Positions 47,677 through 58,821 of a stretch of DNA of 64,000 bases are shown here, piece by piece. Position numbers and translations under genes: made by a program. Each line of letters begins with the position of its first letter. The stretch's first letter is position 1. Source of the stretch: Luzula sylvatica (Eukaryota > Streptophyta > Magnoliopsida > Poales > Juncaceae); assembly GCA_946800325.1 (NCBI GenBank), contig OX326958.1, positions 21,154,414-21,218,413 of the forward strand, written 5' to 3'. A model generated the notes under the pieces. It saw only the letters and a list, made by a program, of their open reading frames with translations. It was not told the origin of the DNA and did not search any database.

Positions 47677-49121
47677 TTTTTTGAAGTTAAGGATAGCGAA
47701 AGCTATACATTAAGTGTGTAGTATAAATAGAAATCTGTGAATTTACAAGGCTGGTTGGTTAGGAAAATTAGTTGTAGCCCTTGAACTTCTTCATGCTACC
47801 ACCCCCTTGCTACTCTCCATGGTTAGTTTGCCACTTTTGACCATTGCGATGCCTCGTGTAACGCTTTCCTTGCTATTATTTGTGGTGTTGCCGTTTTATT
47901 TGTGAACACCCTCCGGTTTCGTTCTTTCCATAGCTCCCACGTAACTGCCATCCATATAGTATTCCATCTCCTTTTTTGTTCCTTGTCAAGGGTATTTATG
48001 TGGCGTGTCCATTCGTCGAACATACCGGGCTCCGTGTTGTCCGGGTATCCACATTTGAGTGCTCCGTGTACTCTTTTCCAAGTTGCCGTGGCGTATGTAC
48101 AATGTAGTATCAAGTGGTCTCTTATTTCGGGTTGCCTTCGACAAAGTGTACATGTTTGGATGTGGCACCAGACTTTCTTTTGTAGGATATCCGCCGTATT
48201 TATTTTGTTATGGGAAGCCACCCAAAGAAAGAATCTAAACTTTTAGCGGAACCCTTGTTTTCCATATTTGCCCCTGCCATTCGTTCTTGACCCCCGGGTT
48301 GGCTATGAATTTGTATGCTGACCGCACGGAGTATAGAGCCGAGGGTTCCCATTTTCACTTCTGGCGGTTTGAGGTGGGGTCCCATTCCATGGACGCATTG
48401 TATATATCCGTTAAAAGATCTAGGTCCTGGAGGAAGTAATTTTTGTTGTTTTCATTCATGGAGTGCAAATCTTGTGTCTTGGCTATCCCATATAGTTTGG
48501 TCATATACTCGGACCAAATATTGTTTTTGTCGTTGTCTAATTTCCACATAAATTTCTGAAGTAGCGACTCGTTCATGAGGGTTAGTTTTCTAATTCCTAG
48601 GCCTCCATTTTCTTTAGGTAGGCATACCCTCTCCCATTTGATTAGGTTTTTCCCCGGATGGTTCTTGTCGGAACCGGACCATAAGAACGCTCTCGTTAGT
48701 TTGTCTATCTCTTTTGTTACCCATGTTGGTAGTTTTAGAGCTTGCATTATGTATATCGGTATCGCGTTTATGGTGGCCTTAATTAGTGTGATCCTTCCCC
48801 CCATTGTAAAGAATCTCGATTTCCATCCTGCAATTCTATTTCGGATTTCGGATTTTGTTTATGTATATCGGTATTGCATTATGTATATCGGTATGCTATT
48901 TTCTTCGGCCTCCTTATTGACAACGGCAATCCCAGATAAGTCATCGGGAACTCTTTTATGCGAAAGTTGAGCGTGTTTGAGATCATCTCATTAAATCGTT
49001 GCGGTATTCCGATGGGTGTAAAAGTTGTTTTTTGAGCGTTTATTTCCAACCCCGTTATTTCCGTAAATATTTGTAGTGCATTTTTAATAAGCTCTAGGTT
49101 ATTTGGGGTTATTTGTAGTGC
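47677..49121 (-). mobile_element. 5'-truncated L1-type LINE
   Basis: The target duplication ACTTC(G/T)AACTTCTT lies at 47663-47676 and 49122-49135, with a T run (the poly-A tail) at the left end. Copy A has the site once. A 14-bp duplication, poly-A and 5' truncation are the target-primed reverse transcription signature. It belongs to a different lineage from the LINEs at 12950-31160. Confidence 0.9.
47823..48804 (-). pseudogene. LINE RT C-terminal region remnant
   Basis: 48804-48355 on the minus strand has GGRITLIKATINAIPIYIMQ and KENGGLGIRKLTLMNESLL, the conserved region after the RT core. 48221-47823 has the zf-RVT motif CTLCRRQPEIRDHLILHC and the WELWKERNRRVF tail. The two frames are offset near 48240-48355. 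The upstream RT core is lost by truncation, apart from scraps at 48900-49120. The phrase TATGTATATCGGTAT occurs three times (48749-48900), a local duplication. Confidence 0.85.
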
Positions 49122-49135
49122 ACTTCTAACTTCTT

Positions 49136-49789
49136 AGATATAATGTATTTTTCTTCTACTCTATTTGATTTCCTCTAATGTCTCAAATATGTCTTTCAAA
49201 AATATTTGTTAGAAATATGAAAAATCATTTTGTAAGTAAATGAAGCTCCATTCTGCCTTATATGGAACTGTTATGTATAGATCACATGACTAAATGCATA
49301 TTAGTATGACTATCTGACCTATATAAACAATAATCACATGAATATGTTCCTCATGAAGCATTGATTCTTGATCACACACCTTTTTTACTGAAAAAAAAAA
49401 AATCATTTTTTTTGTATCATAACCATTTCGTGTTAAACAGAATATTTTGGTATTTTTGCATTTACACTTTCGAACTTTCAAAGTAACTAAGTTCAATACG
49501 ATATTTTTTTGAGCTATGAATTTTCATTTCCAAAATATCTGTGAAATAAAAATAATATGATTATTTCAAGAATATTACGGTAAAATAAATTGAAATATCA
49601 TACTTTGGTAAGAAAAAAAAATTCTTAATATATCGTTGATCATATTAATAGTTCAATAGTTTCAACACGATACTTTTTTCCACATTGAAAATTTTCTTAA
49701 TATAACTACAGAAGTATAAAGGCCGTAATTATTTTGGACGTAACAATTCATTGATTGTACAAAATTTTGAAACTCATTAAGGTTTGTAA
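49136..49789. other. Copy B spacer matching 4630-5240
   Basis: Non-coding AT-rich DNA, collinear with copy A with small indels. Confidence 0.75.
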
Positions 49790-50088
49790 ATATTTATAGG
49801 GGGAATTTCTCTCATGTCCCTACAAAACTTATAAATAACACATTTATCCCTCACAAATTAAAAATATCATATTTGTCCTTACTAAATCATGTTTGTATCA
49901 AATTTATCCAAAATTTATAATTTAACTAAATTTAACATAAAAATCATAACAATTGACTATTTTACCCCTTAATTAACCCTCAATCCATTAAACTAGTTCA
50001 AACCCTAAACCCGAAAACATCAAAATAATTCAAACTCATACCCGATAACATATGAACCCCTAAACCTATCTCTATCTCCGTACGATCA

Positions 50089-51087
50089 TGAAGGAAATAC
50101 AGTTTCAGGATCAACCGTAAAAGTGTACACAAGGATAAACGAATGTAGTCGTACATTCGTAGCCATATCTTTCAGTAGGAAAATCCGATTTGAATGGTTC
50201 AAATTGGGTAAGATAGATAATTAGATTATCTATAACCTTCATGTAGAAATATATTTCATATGAACGAAGTATAAGTGTCGTTTCTGTGAAATACCGAAAG
50301 GGTGCAACAGTATGACATACAGTTAGTAAAACAGTCATAACTTTTGCATACGAACTCCAATTGGTCTGGGCCAATTTGGGTCGTGTAGATAATGAGATTA
50401 TCTACAACTTTCGTGTTGGTTGATTTTCTGTCAGAGAAATTTATCAATTTCGTCTGGACAGAATACTGACCAGGTTCATGCAGTTTTCTGTGTGAGAGGG
50501 TGTATATTGGATATACATGCCTTTTGGCTAATCCTGATCCTATTATATATAAATAGGATTTTCTCTCTCATCTTAACCAAGCAATTCATTCAGAATTATC
50601 CAGAAAATTGTGAGACAAATTTCTAGAGAGTGAAAAGGTGTAAAAGAGAGAAACCGTGAAAAGGTGTTTTACGGTTTAGAGAATCAATTCGATTAAGCAA
50701 GTTCACCGGTGCATCGTCTAGGCAGGTGCATCCGTGACCGACGTCTTGCGATTCAAGGTGGATACACGTAGAGGAGCAACAACTGAGGCTCTCACGATTG
50801 TGATCGATTCGGACGAGTAGATTGAGTCGGAGACGAAATCAAGCGAATCGGCGAAGTCAACGAGCGGTGAAAGACGCGTGGTGTGGGACGCGCGTATTGT
50901 CACCAACGTGACAGGAGAAAGAAGGCAGCGATCAACCCTTCGTGTGCAATCAATTTTGCACCGGTAAAGATCTAACCTTCTATTTGCATCGTACCCTCGA
51001 AGTCGTGGCGTGATCTCGGGAATCGGGGAACCGGACCGGGCCTACATATCCGCTGCGCGGGCCCGGGGCCGGGGATATTCCCCAACA
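50089..51087 (+). repeat. Solo LTR of the copia family
   Basis: TG...CA ends with the 5-bp duplication GATCA at 50084-50088 and 51088-51092. The sequence is clearly related to the LTRs at 16520 and 23998 but more diverged, and about 65 bp shorter. Both palindromes (50215-50231 and 50387-50403) have perfect arms. It arose by recombination between two LTRs after insertion into the Mutator-like element. Confidence 0.93.
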
Positions 51088-51449
51088 GATCATCATTCTC
51101 CTCTCTTCATACCAAGAAGCTACGAAGAAGCTCCTGTGAGGCGATCTCTTCTGGCTGGAGAAGATGACGCTCTAGTAAGGTGGTCTAGAGAGGCGAAAAA
51201 GAGAAGCCATCGGAAACCCTAGCCCCCAAATCTGCACGAAAACCTAACGAAATCCATACAAAACCAAGAAGGAACTCTCAAAACCCTAAACTCAAGAAAC
51301 GTCCGCCAAGAATCGAGCGGCATATTTAATTAAACTTCACTTCATTCATCAAATGGACCCCAAAGAGCTGGCAATATCTTCATCAAGTAAGTCAATTTAT
51401 TCCTCAATTGATTCTTCCTTCTATCATAATCAATTATGATTTTTTAACA

Positions 51450-52535
51450 TTAAATAATTAATTTTTTTTTTACCGAAAATAGTATGTTTCTTGATTGAAT
51501 TATGTGTTTATAAGTGAATTAAGGATTTTTAACTCGTAATTAGGCATTATTTCCAGGTCAAATTGTCAATTTTCATATTTATAATTGTCGTATGCATATT
51601 TATTCGAGTATGAAAGCCTGATATGAGTATAAATTGTCAATTTTTATATTTATTTCAATCATTTCTATTCTAATTAATTCATAACAGTTGAGAACATTAT
51701 TAATTCAGTGGAAGGTATTTGCGTCGTATCAACTAGTTACATTTTTTAATCTTTTTTTATGGACTTGATAGAAAAAAATAAAAATATATACATCTTCTAA
51801 TATTTTTATGCCATTTTGGGTGTAGAGCGAAGCTAATTATGGAACCGGCAGTCCGGCACCACATACATATACAGCATTTGCTTGGCGTTGGAGTGAGAAC
51901 TTGAATATAATCGATGTGTTGTTAGGTTTAGGGTTTAGGATAAAATATGATTAAAGGACTCGAATTGGAGCTTCAATATGTGTATGTGCATGAAATGATG
52001 TATTTGGGAATTACTGTGTCAATTCAAGTTAAATGTATATGAGTTAGATTGAAATGCATAAATATTTTTGTTGCTGTTGAATGACAATTAGTTTGTAGGT
52101 GCAAGACATATGTCCTGAACTTTTTTTTATTATTATGGAGTTTGTGATTTTATAATCATTCTTAGTTTTTTGTTAAATCAAACGAAGTTTAATTCGGTGT
52201 TTACTTTTCTAATAAAGTTTTGTCAAGGTCTTGAATTGTGATGCGTGTAACCAATAAAACAGATATCCATTGTTCATAATTATACATTTAATGTAAAATT
52301 AATATATTTATACATAAACCCCAAACACTGTATCACATACATACATACACACAGGCACACACAAGTACACATACACACATCATAGACACGACATACACTC
52401 CCCCCAGACACACGCACACGCCCAATAACAAACATACATACAGATTACTCGTACAAATTACAGACACAAAATACACATCACATAGAAATTGCAATACATA
52501 ACACATGATCACTTCACCGACAACACATGATCACT
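51450..52535. other. Interior of the long-TIR Mutator-like element, non-coding
   Basis: AT-rich, with an ACACA-rich stretch at 52320-52450 (CACACAGGCACACACAAG-like). No gene recognised. Confidence 0.6.
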
Positions 52536-52869
52536 TCACCAAATGTTGGATGCCGCTGTAATTTTCTCCAAATCCGGACCACCAAAATCCACGCCAATCA
52601 CTTCATCTTCGCCGTTACGCACCAAGTGTGTCCCCTTTATGCCAATCACTTTATCTTTGCGGTACATACCTTAAAATTATCAAAGCATAAATAAAAATGT
52701 AAAACAATATATTAAGGAAGAAAAAAAGATATTGTGTAATAAAATGGTTGCACTCACTTGGAAGGAGGCGTTTCTGCCTCGATTTTGCCGTCGAGCTTGC
52801 CAGGACACTCGAGGACCAGATTTTACGTACGGCCTCTCTAGTAGAAACCATCCATCTAACCAAATACAA
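52536..52869 (-). pseudogene. Possible captured host gene fragment (two exons), family unknown
   Basis: On the minus strand an exon from about 52869 to 52758 ends at a donor (CCAA|GTGAGT). A second, 52669-52536, begins after an acceptor (TTTTAAG|GT). Joined, they read in one frame, ending KVIGIKGTHLVRNG, EVIGVDFGGPDLEKI, then TGA. A repeated VIG-V/I-G pattern is visible. I do not recognise the protein. In-phase splicing across an 88-bp intron inside a transposon suggests transduplication of a host gene. Confidence 0.4.
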
Positions 52870-53790
52870 AAAATAATTATATATTCTAATAATAAATAAT
52901 AATCAAATCAAAATTTGAAACAAAAAAACCATGCGTATCCATGCAAAATAAAACAGCCGCAAGAAAAAAAGAAAAAAAAACCTGCTCAAAAACCCTGCAA
53001 AAAAAAAAACTGAAAAAATATAAAAACACAATAAAAAACAATTGGAACCCTAATTGTCCTAATTGCAACCCTAATTGCAAAAAAACTGTCGTAATCAGCA
53101 AAGTTCAGAAAATTGGAACCTAATTGCGACCCTAATTCAACAATTTATCACAATTATTTAATGTTAAAAATCATAATTGATTATGGTCGAAAAAAGAATC
53201 AATTGATGAATAAATTAACTTACTTGATGAAGATATTGCCCGCTCCTTGGGGTCTTCAGTATGGCGCTCCATTCTTGGCGGACGTCTCTTGAGTTTAGGG
53301 TTTCAAGAGTTGCTTCTTGTATGGATTTCGTTAGGTTCTCGTGTCGATCTGGTGGCTAGGGTTTCCGGTGACTTCTCTCTACCGCCTCTCCAGAACACCT
53401 TGCTAGAGAGCCATCTTCGCCGGCTGAAGATATCGCCTCATATAGAGCTGCTTCTTTTCGTAGCTTCTTCGTATGAAAAGAGGAGAAGGGAGATCGTATG
53501 GAGATAGAGATTGGTTTAGGGGTTCATATGTTATCGGGTATGAGTTTGAATCAATTTGATGTTTATCGGGTTTAGGGTTTCAACTAGTTTGATGGATTGA
53601 GGGTTAATTAAGGGGTAAAATAGTCAATTGTTATGATTTTTTTGTTAAATTGAATAAAATTGTAAATTTTGGATAAATTTGAAACTAACATGGTTTACTA
53701 GGGATAAATAAGATATTTTTAATTTGTGAGGGATAAATATGTTATTTATGAATTTAGTAGGGACATGAAAGAAATTTCCCCATATTTATA

Positions 53791-54159
53791 TTAAAAACTT
53801 TATTCAGATATAACTTCTTGTGATATTTTTGAAATGATTATAGCGTAACTATTTTAATATTAATATATTTTCTCCTTTTAAACAATCTTGATTCTAAAAG
53901 ATAATAATAAAAAATGATTTATTATCATGAGCACTACAAATTTTATAAAATAGTTATTTTACATGATGTTTCAACTAATTTTATTTTATTGTACTAAGTT
54001 TTTGTGTAATTTTTGTTTTTTACTTGAGATGAAACTTTTCTGAGTATTTAATGTCCTCAGGCCATTTTAATGGGCTATATTGATATCGTGCCCAATTTAT
54101 TAATGTCGTGGTAATGTTTAGACCGTAAATATTGATCCTCGGAGGACAAAATCTATTTT
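53791..54159. other. Copy B spacer matching 5236-5625
   Basis: Non-coding, collinear with copy A. Confidence 0.75.
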
Positions 54160-54167
54160 AGTGTAGG

Positions 54168-55225
54168 CAGGACCGGTCCCGAGTTTTTGAAGACCCGAGA
54201 CCCATTATTGAAAACGGACCCCTTAATTATCATTTCAAAAAAAAAAAATTGAAGGTTTTGTGCCGTGTAAATATCAGAAAAAGATTCTTCAAATTGCGTA
54301 TCGTCGACTCCAGTTAAACCGTCTTCGTAGAAATTATCTCCAGTTGAGATCACATAATCGATGTCCAGTTTCTTCCCAATCAACCCCATCTATGTAATTA
54401 TCACAATAATCAGGGGCCAAACCAGCAAATATCCAATTTGATGAAAATTATGAATTTAAAAAATGAAATTGCGCAAATGCGGAATTGAGGGGGAATCAAA
54501 AGAAATGAAATTTCAAACCTGAGTAGCAACCATTGATTGGTTGTGTGTACCATTTCTTCCCCAATCTCCAATAATCAACGAATTGAACCAAAATCTGGAC
54601 ACAATCAACAAATTGGACAATGCACAATCATCAAATCTGGACCAATTCCTCAAAAAACAGATTTTATAAAAAAAAATAGCAATTTCTAGGGTTTAGGGTT
54701 ACCGCCGGTTCGTTCAATTTCGCCGGCGTCAGGAGGAGACTAACTTCTGGAGCCTGGAGGCACGACGACTGCCACTGGAGGCACGACTTCTGGAGAAGAT
54801 GGACTTCCGGCGTCGGGCTCCGCTCCAGCCGTCAATCGGGCGAGGTCACGAGCCTGGAGGCACGAGCACGACGACTGCCACTGGAGGCACGACTTCTGGA
54901 CAAGATTGACTTCCGGCGTCAGGCTCCTCTCCAGCCGTCAATCGCGAGCTTCAGGCGGAGGTCGCGAGCTCCTCAGGAGAGAAATCGCCGTTTCTTTTTT
55001 TTCTTTTTTTCTGCTTTGAGAAATAGACGGAGAGAGAGAGAGAATGGATATTTATGTTATTGGGTTCGGGTCCGTGTATGATCACGGGTTTGGATCATAA
55101 TGGGTTGCGGATCATAATGGATTGTGCATATATATACATATACATACTACTATAAAAATATGGACCCCTCAAAATATTGGATCCTAGACCCGGGGCTCGT
55201 TTGCCTACCCGTTAGGCCGGCCCTG
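54168..55225. mobile_element. hAT element carrying a host gene fragment (1.06 kb)
   Basis: The 8-bp duplication AGTGTAGG lies at 54160-54167 and 55226-55233, and copy A has it once. The ends are CAGGACCGGTCCCGAG and, read inward, CAGGGCCGGCCTAACGGG. This is the same broad terminus type as 44379-44983. Inside lie a two-exon purple acid phosphatase fragment and a GC-rich repeat with two copies of a GGAGGCACGACTTCTGGA-type phrase (54760-54910). No transposase. Confidence 0.9.
54249..54600 (-). pseudogene. Captured purple acid phosphatase fragment (two exons and intron)
   Basis: On the minus strand, exon 54600-54519 encodes LIIGDWGRNGTHNQSMVATQ. Its GDWG is metal-binding motif I of purple acid phosphatases. 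An intron 54518-54390 (GT...AG) follows. Exon 54389-54249 encodes [20 protein letters not shown] and [10 protein letters not shown], with GDNFY as motif II and a [11 protein letters not shown] continuation. This is the N-terminal part of a small plant PAP (PAP3/7/8/17 type). The remaining motifs (GNHD and the later His motifs) are absent. The intron shows that genomic DNA, not a cDNA, was captured. The frame is open but too short to be an enzyme. Confidence 0.85.
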
Positions 55226-55282
55226 AGTGTAGGTTATGTGGTTTTATCTAATATCTCAAAACATATTTTTCGAAAAATACAT

Positions 55283-55520
55283 ATTTCTCAAAACATATTT
55301 TAGCCAATGGTCCCATAGCCTAGATGGTTGAGTGCTTAGCACAATAAAACCCTCATGTTGTAGAGGTTGTGGGTTCGAGTCCCGGCGGCATCAATATAAA
55401 ACTCTCTCTCTCTCTCTCCTCTCCTATCCTCATTATGAATGTCAAAATAGATCACATTCATTTATCTAATATATTCGAGGCCTCGACAAATTGTCGATCC
55501 TTCTTCAAAAAAAAAAAAAA
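55283..55520 (+). mobile_element. tRNA-derived SINE
   Basis: A tRNA-like head has an A-box-like TAGCCTAGATGG (about 55317-55328) and a B box GGGTTCGAGTCCC (55371-55383). A CT-rich body and a poly-A tail (about 55507-55520) follow. The site repeat AAAAATACAT lies at 55273-55282 and after the tail at about 55519-55528; copy A has it once. The first 30 bp (ATTTCTCAAAACATATTTTA) duplicate flanking sequence and may be filler from integration. Pol III internal promoter is inferred. Confidence 0.8.
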
Positions 55521-55528
55521 AAATACAT

Positions 55529-55774
55529 GTTAGAATCTGAGAAGTCACGACCTAAATAAAAGAATTCACTATTTGTTTCTTAAATAGAATAATATTGTAT
55601 ATGGATCTCGTGAATAAATGCAATGAAATAATAGTTTTAACATAAATAAACTATAATCACACGAAAACTTCACTTACAAAGTATGATTTGGTATTAGTTA
55701 TCACACACTTTTTGCAAGTTTGTGCGGAAGAATTCATTTGCTTTATCAGGACATTTTTTTTGTTGAGTTATTCC
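55529..55774. other. Copy B spacer matching 5680-5787 and 7164-7296
   Basis: Non-coding. It includes the empty site of the PIF/Harbinger-like element near 55650. Confidence 0.7.
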
Positions 55775-56274
55775 CACGGATACGGATACGGGTATCGTAT
55801 CCAACAACACGATGCGGATATGGCGATACGGCAATTTTCAAAAAAACATAGGATACGATCAATTTTGTTGAGTTATTCCCTATATTTTATTAATTTATTA
55901 ATTACGATTTATATATTTAATATTTTTATGTATTATATATTTGACATAATATATACTAAGTTTTTGTTTTTACAGAATAAATTCATATCAAGTAAATGTT
56001 TATTATATTTAATTATATAATTATATGTATTACTCATTTATTTCATTTTGAAATTTTTATTTTTATTTTCCAAGTATATTTATATATACGTTAGAAGTAT
56101 CCGACAAGTATCCAGAAGTATTCGAAAAGTATCTGTTATTATTTTGAAATAAAATATTCGGATACGCCACGTGAAGTATCCGATACGTATCCGACGAGTT
56201 TCCGACGAGTATCGGTATCCGATACGGCATTTAATACGATACGACTTGATTTTTGAAGTATCCGCATAACATAG
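55775..56274. mobile_element. GATACG-rich hAT-type MITE (copy B orthologue)
   Basis: Same insertion as 7297-7800, flanked by GTTATTCC at 55767-55774 and 56275-56282. The two copies differ by scattered bases and small indels. Confidence 0.75.
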
Positions 56275-56756
56275 GTTATTCCTTTTGCTCCTTTGCATTT
56301 ACACCCTTTTAACTATCTAATTTTGAAGACGGCCTAATAAACTATTACATTCTTTTTCTTATAAAATAAAAATTTTAAGATTTAAAGTTTTGCTTCATAT
56401 GTATTGTATTATTGCAATACACATAAAACAAACTTTACATGCCAAATTCTATTTGGTTCATATGTATTGTATTATTGCAGTTACCGCTCATGCATAATCG
56501 ATCAGGTGTTCTTCTTTACCCCTTTTTCGCTCCAGTAAAGACTTGAATTCGCCCCTTTTTCGCTAATTTCGTTTTTAGTTTAAAAATGATTAGATTTAGT
56601 TTAAAATTGATTTCGCCCCTTTTTGGCTCATATGTTGTTTGTGTTCGCAGAGATCTTTGACGAGTCAATTATTTTATGCATCGATGAGTTTTTGAAATAT
56701 AATATGAAATTATTTACTTTTTTTGTGGTTTATTTAGGTTTATATATGTTTTAGGT
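56275..56756. other. Copy B spacer matching 7801-8240
   Basis: Non-coding, with repeated CGCCCCTTTTTCGCT phrases near 56517-56630 (also in copy A at 8045-8155). Confidence 0.6.
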
Positions 56757-57046
56757 TGATATTCAAGCTCTTGCTCATGCGGTGGAGTTAACAAGACCAG
56801 GAGTTGACAGCTTGAAATTTGCTGAAGATGATTTATTTCTCGCATTTTTGGTTCTTTTTTCTCATAGCCTTTTATTTTAGTTTATTTTCTTTACATAGTA
56901 CTTGATTTGCCATGATTATCGAACTTGATTATTACTCGCAGAATGAGCTTTGTAAAATGAAAATCGATTTGCCCTCCCTTGACAAGCTTGTGCATGAATA
57001 TTGTGTATACAGAATCAATCGATTTTGCGCTCCTAAGATTTTCTGA
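56757..57046 (+). pseudogene. Unrecognised host gene exons, copy B
   Basis: Two exon-like stretches have plausible splice borders. 56757-56850 follows TTTTAG and reads VDIQALAHAVELTRPGVDS then LKFAEDDLFL. 56941-57046 follows ACTCGCAG and reads NELCKMKIDLPSLDKL then VHEYCVYRINRF, then stops. In copy A the first is damaged by a filler-repaired deletion near 8250. The helical, acidic character is protein-like, but I cannot assign a family. Confidence 0.4.
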
Positions 57047-57265
57047 AATTCAGATTTAAACATTTATCTAAATCAAATCTTTCCAGTGATAATTGGTGAA
57101 ATTACAAATTTGGTAGCCTATTTATTCGCACCATCAGTTCTAGTCACTCCACTTCGCACCCTGAGCATCATCGTGAGGTATGAGTATCAATCAATATCTC
57201 CCCTAAATCCACAACTTCACGACTAATTTCAATTTCTCGTAGTGCTGTGCTGGCACATCCTCATC

Positions 57266-57323
57266 CTTCACGCTCCCGAGAATCGAGATTGAATTATTAA
57301 AGAGTTTAAGGATGGTTTTACAA
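57266..57323 (+). pseudogene. DBP5-like DEAD-box helicase exon, left part, copy B
   Basis: This is the left part of the exon described at 11058-11155 (IIKEFKDGFT). It is cut by the Mutator element at 57324. The right part resumes at 63915-63980, reading VFLATDLLVRGF then a splice donor. Confidence 0.65.
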
Positions 57324-58821
57324 GAGTTGGGGTATGGTTCAACAAGCAAAGGAGGATGCTCTAACCAACATCATTATAACCGTTGGATTGATCATGATTA
57401 ATTTGGATTCTAACATCCATTATTTTGAATTCTAACGTTCTGTTAAAAGTATTAATGGAAAGTATCCATTCTAATTAAAAACAAAGGTTCTCTAAATATT
57501 TTTTCTTATTTCCTTTTATTTATCATGTGTTTCTACAATAATCCAATGAACAAAAGAAAAACTAAAAACGCAAGAGACCAAGATTCAAGAAAAAGGTAAA
57601 TCACAAACTTTTTGCTCCAGTAATTTTTGTTCTGAAAAAATATTACAATTCTAACAATATTCATTTTCGTTTCAAGATTGATAAGGTTTCTATTACAATG
57701 GATGCAATGGGAGAAAGTGATGTCATTCTTGAAGATACAAATCAAGAAGAGTTCACGGAGGTAAATTTTATACAATTTCTAAATTCTTAATAATAGTATA
57801 TTTTTATTTTTTTCTCTCATGAAACTGTTGAGTTGTCATCATCTTTATGTTCATTTTTTGTTATTTTTGTTTTGTATCATATTCAGCAAGTCTACAACTC
57901 AATACAATAAAATTCACAAGAAGGTTTGAACCCAATGAATATACCCAAGTTAGACATGGAATTTGTAAGTGACGAAGCTGCTTATGAATTTTATAATATG
58001 TATGCTTTTCATATTGGATTTAGTATACGAAAACAATTTGTTCGGAAGTCGTCGACCGATGTTATTATTTCTCGAACTTTTTGTTGCAACAAAGAAGGTT
58101 GTCGTAGAGAAAGATCTGAACCCGCGATGTACCAAAAACTAGATGTGCGCACGGGTTGTTCAGCACATATGTCAATAAAATTGGGCGAGAAGGGTCTTTA
58201 TACGATAACGTCCTTCGACCCTAACCATAACCATGAGAAAGCAACACCAAGAAAGCGGGCCTTTTTGAGATCACAAAGAGGTATGAGTGAGGCTCATAAA
58301 TTAGTTGCGAAAATGGCAGATGCGGTTGGGTTAAAACCGAAACAAGCTTACGATTTTATGGCTAAACAAGTAGGGGGACGGCGTTTCCTTAATTTTGAAC
58401 CATCAGACCATAAGAACTATTTAAAATCAAAGCGCAAAAATAATATGGCACTAGGAGATGCGGGTGCGGTGATGCAATATCTAAATAAACGGATAAAAAC
58501 TGATCCTTCGTTCTATTTTGATGTAGAACTTGATGATGAGAATGAGATGACTAATATTTTTTGGGCCGATAGTCATTCTTTGTTGGATTTCGAGATTTTC
58601 GGAGATGTCATTTGTTTTGATACGACATACAAAACAAATGCATATGGTCGACCTTTCGCGCCCTTTGTTGGTGTTAATCACCATAAGGAAACCATAATTT
58701 TTGGAGCTGCTCTTCTTTATGATGAGAAGATCACATCATTTACATGGTTATTTGAAACATTTACCAAAGCGGTCAAAGGAAAGGCACCGAAGGTGGTATT
58801 AACATATCAAGATGCAGCTAT

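Larger units (their letters stand above)
49799..53781. mobile_element. Long-TIR Mutator-like element (4.0 kb), non-autonomous
   Basis: The 9-bp duplication ATATTTATA flanks it (49790-49798 and 53782-53790), and copy A has it once near 5225-5235. The ends are GGGGGAATTTCTCTCATGTC on the left and its inverse on the right. Once the nested solo LTR is removed, inverted-repeat similarity continues inward for about 650 bp on each side (for example GCTACGAAGAAGCTCC at 51119 against GGAAGCTTCTTC-like sequence at 53455, and AATTGATTCTTCC against GAATCAATTGATG). No transposase is seen. The centre (51450-53100) is single-copy DNA with a possible captured exon pair. Confidence 0.9.

Noticed and set aside
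54153..54389. Functional purple acid phosphatase
   Set aside because: Only the first two metal-binding motifs are present, within a 1-kb transposon, and the rest of the enzyme is missing.
55314..55400. Functional tRNA gene
   Set aside because: A and B boxes are present but acceptor and anticodon stems do not pair well and a poly-A tail follows; it is a SINE head.
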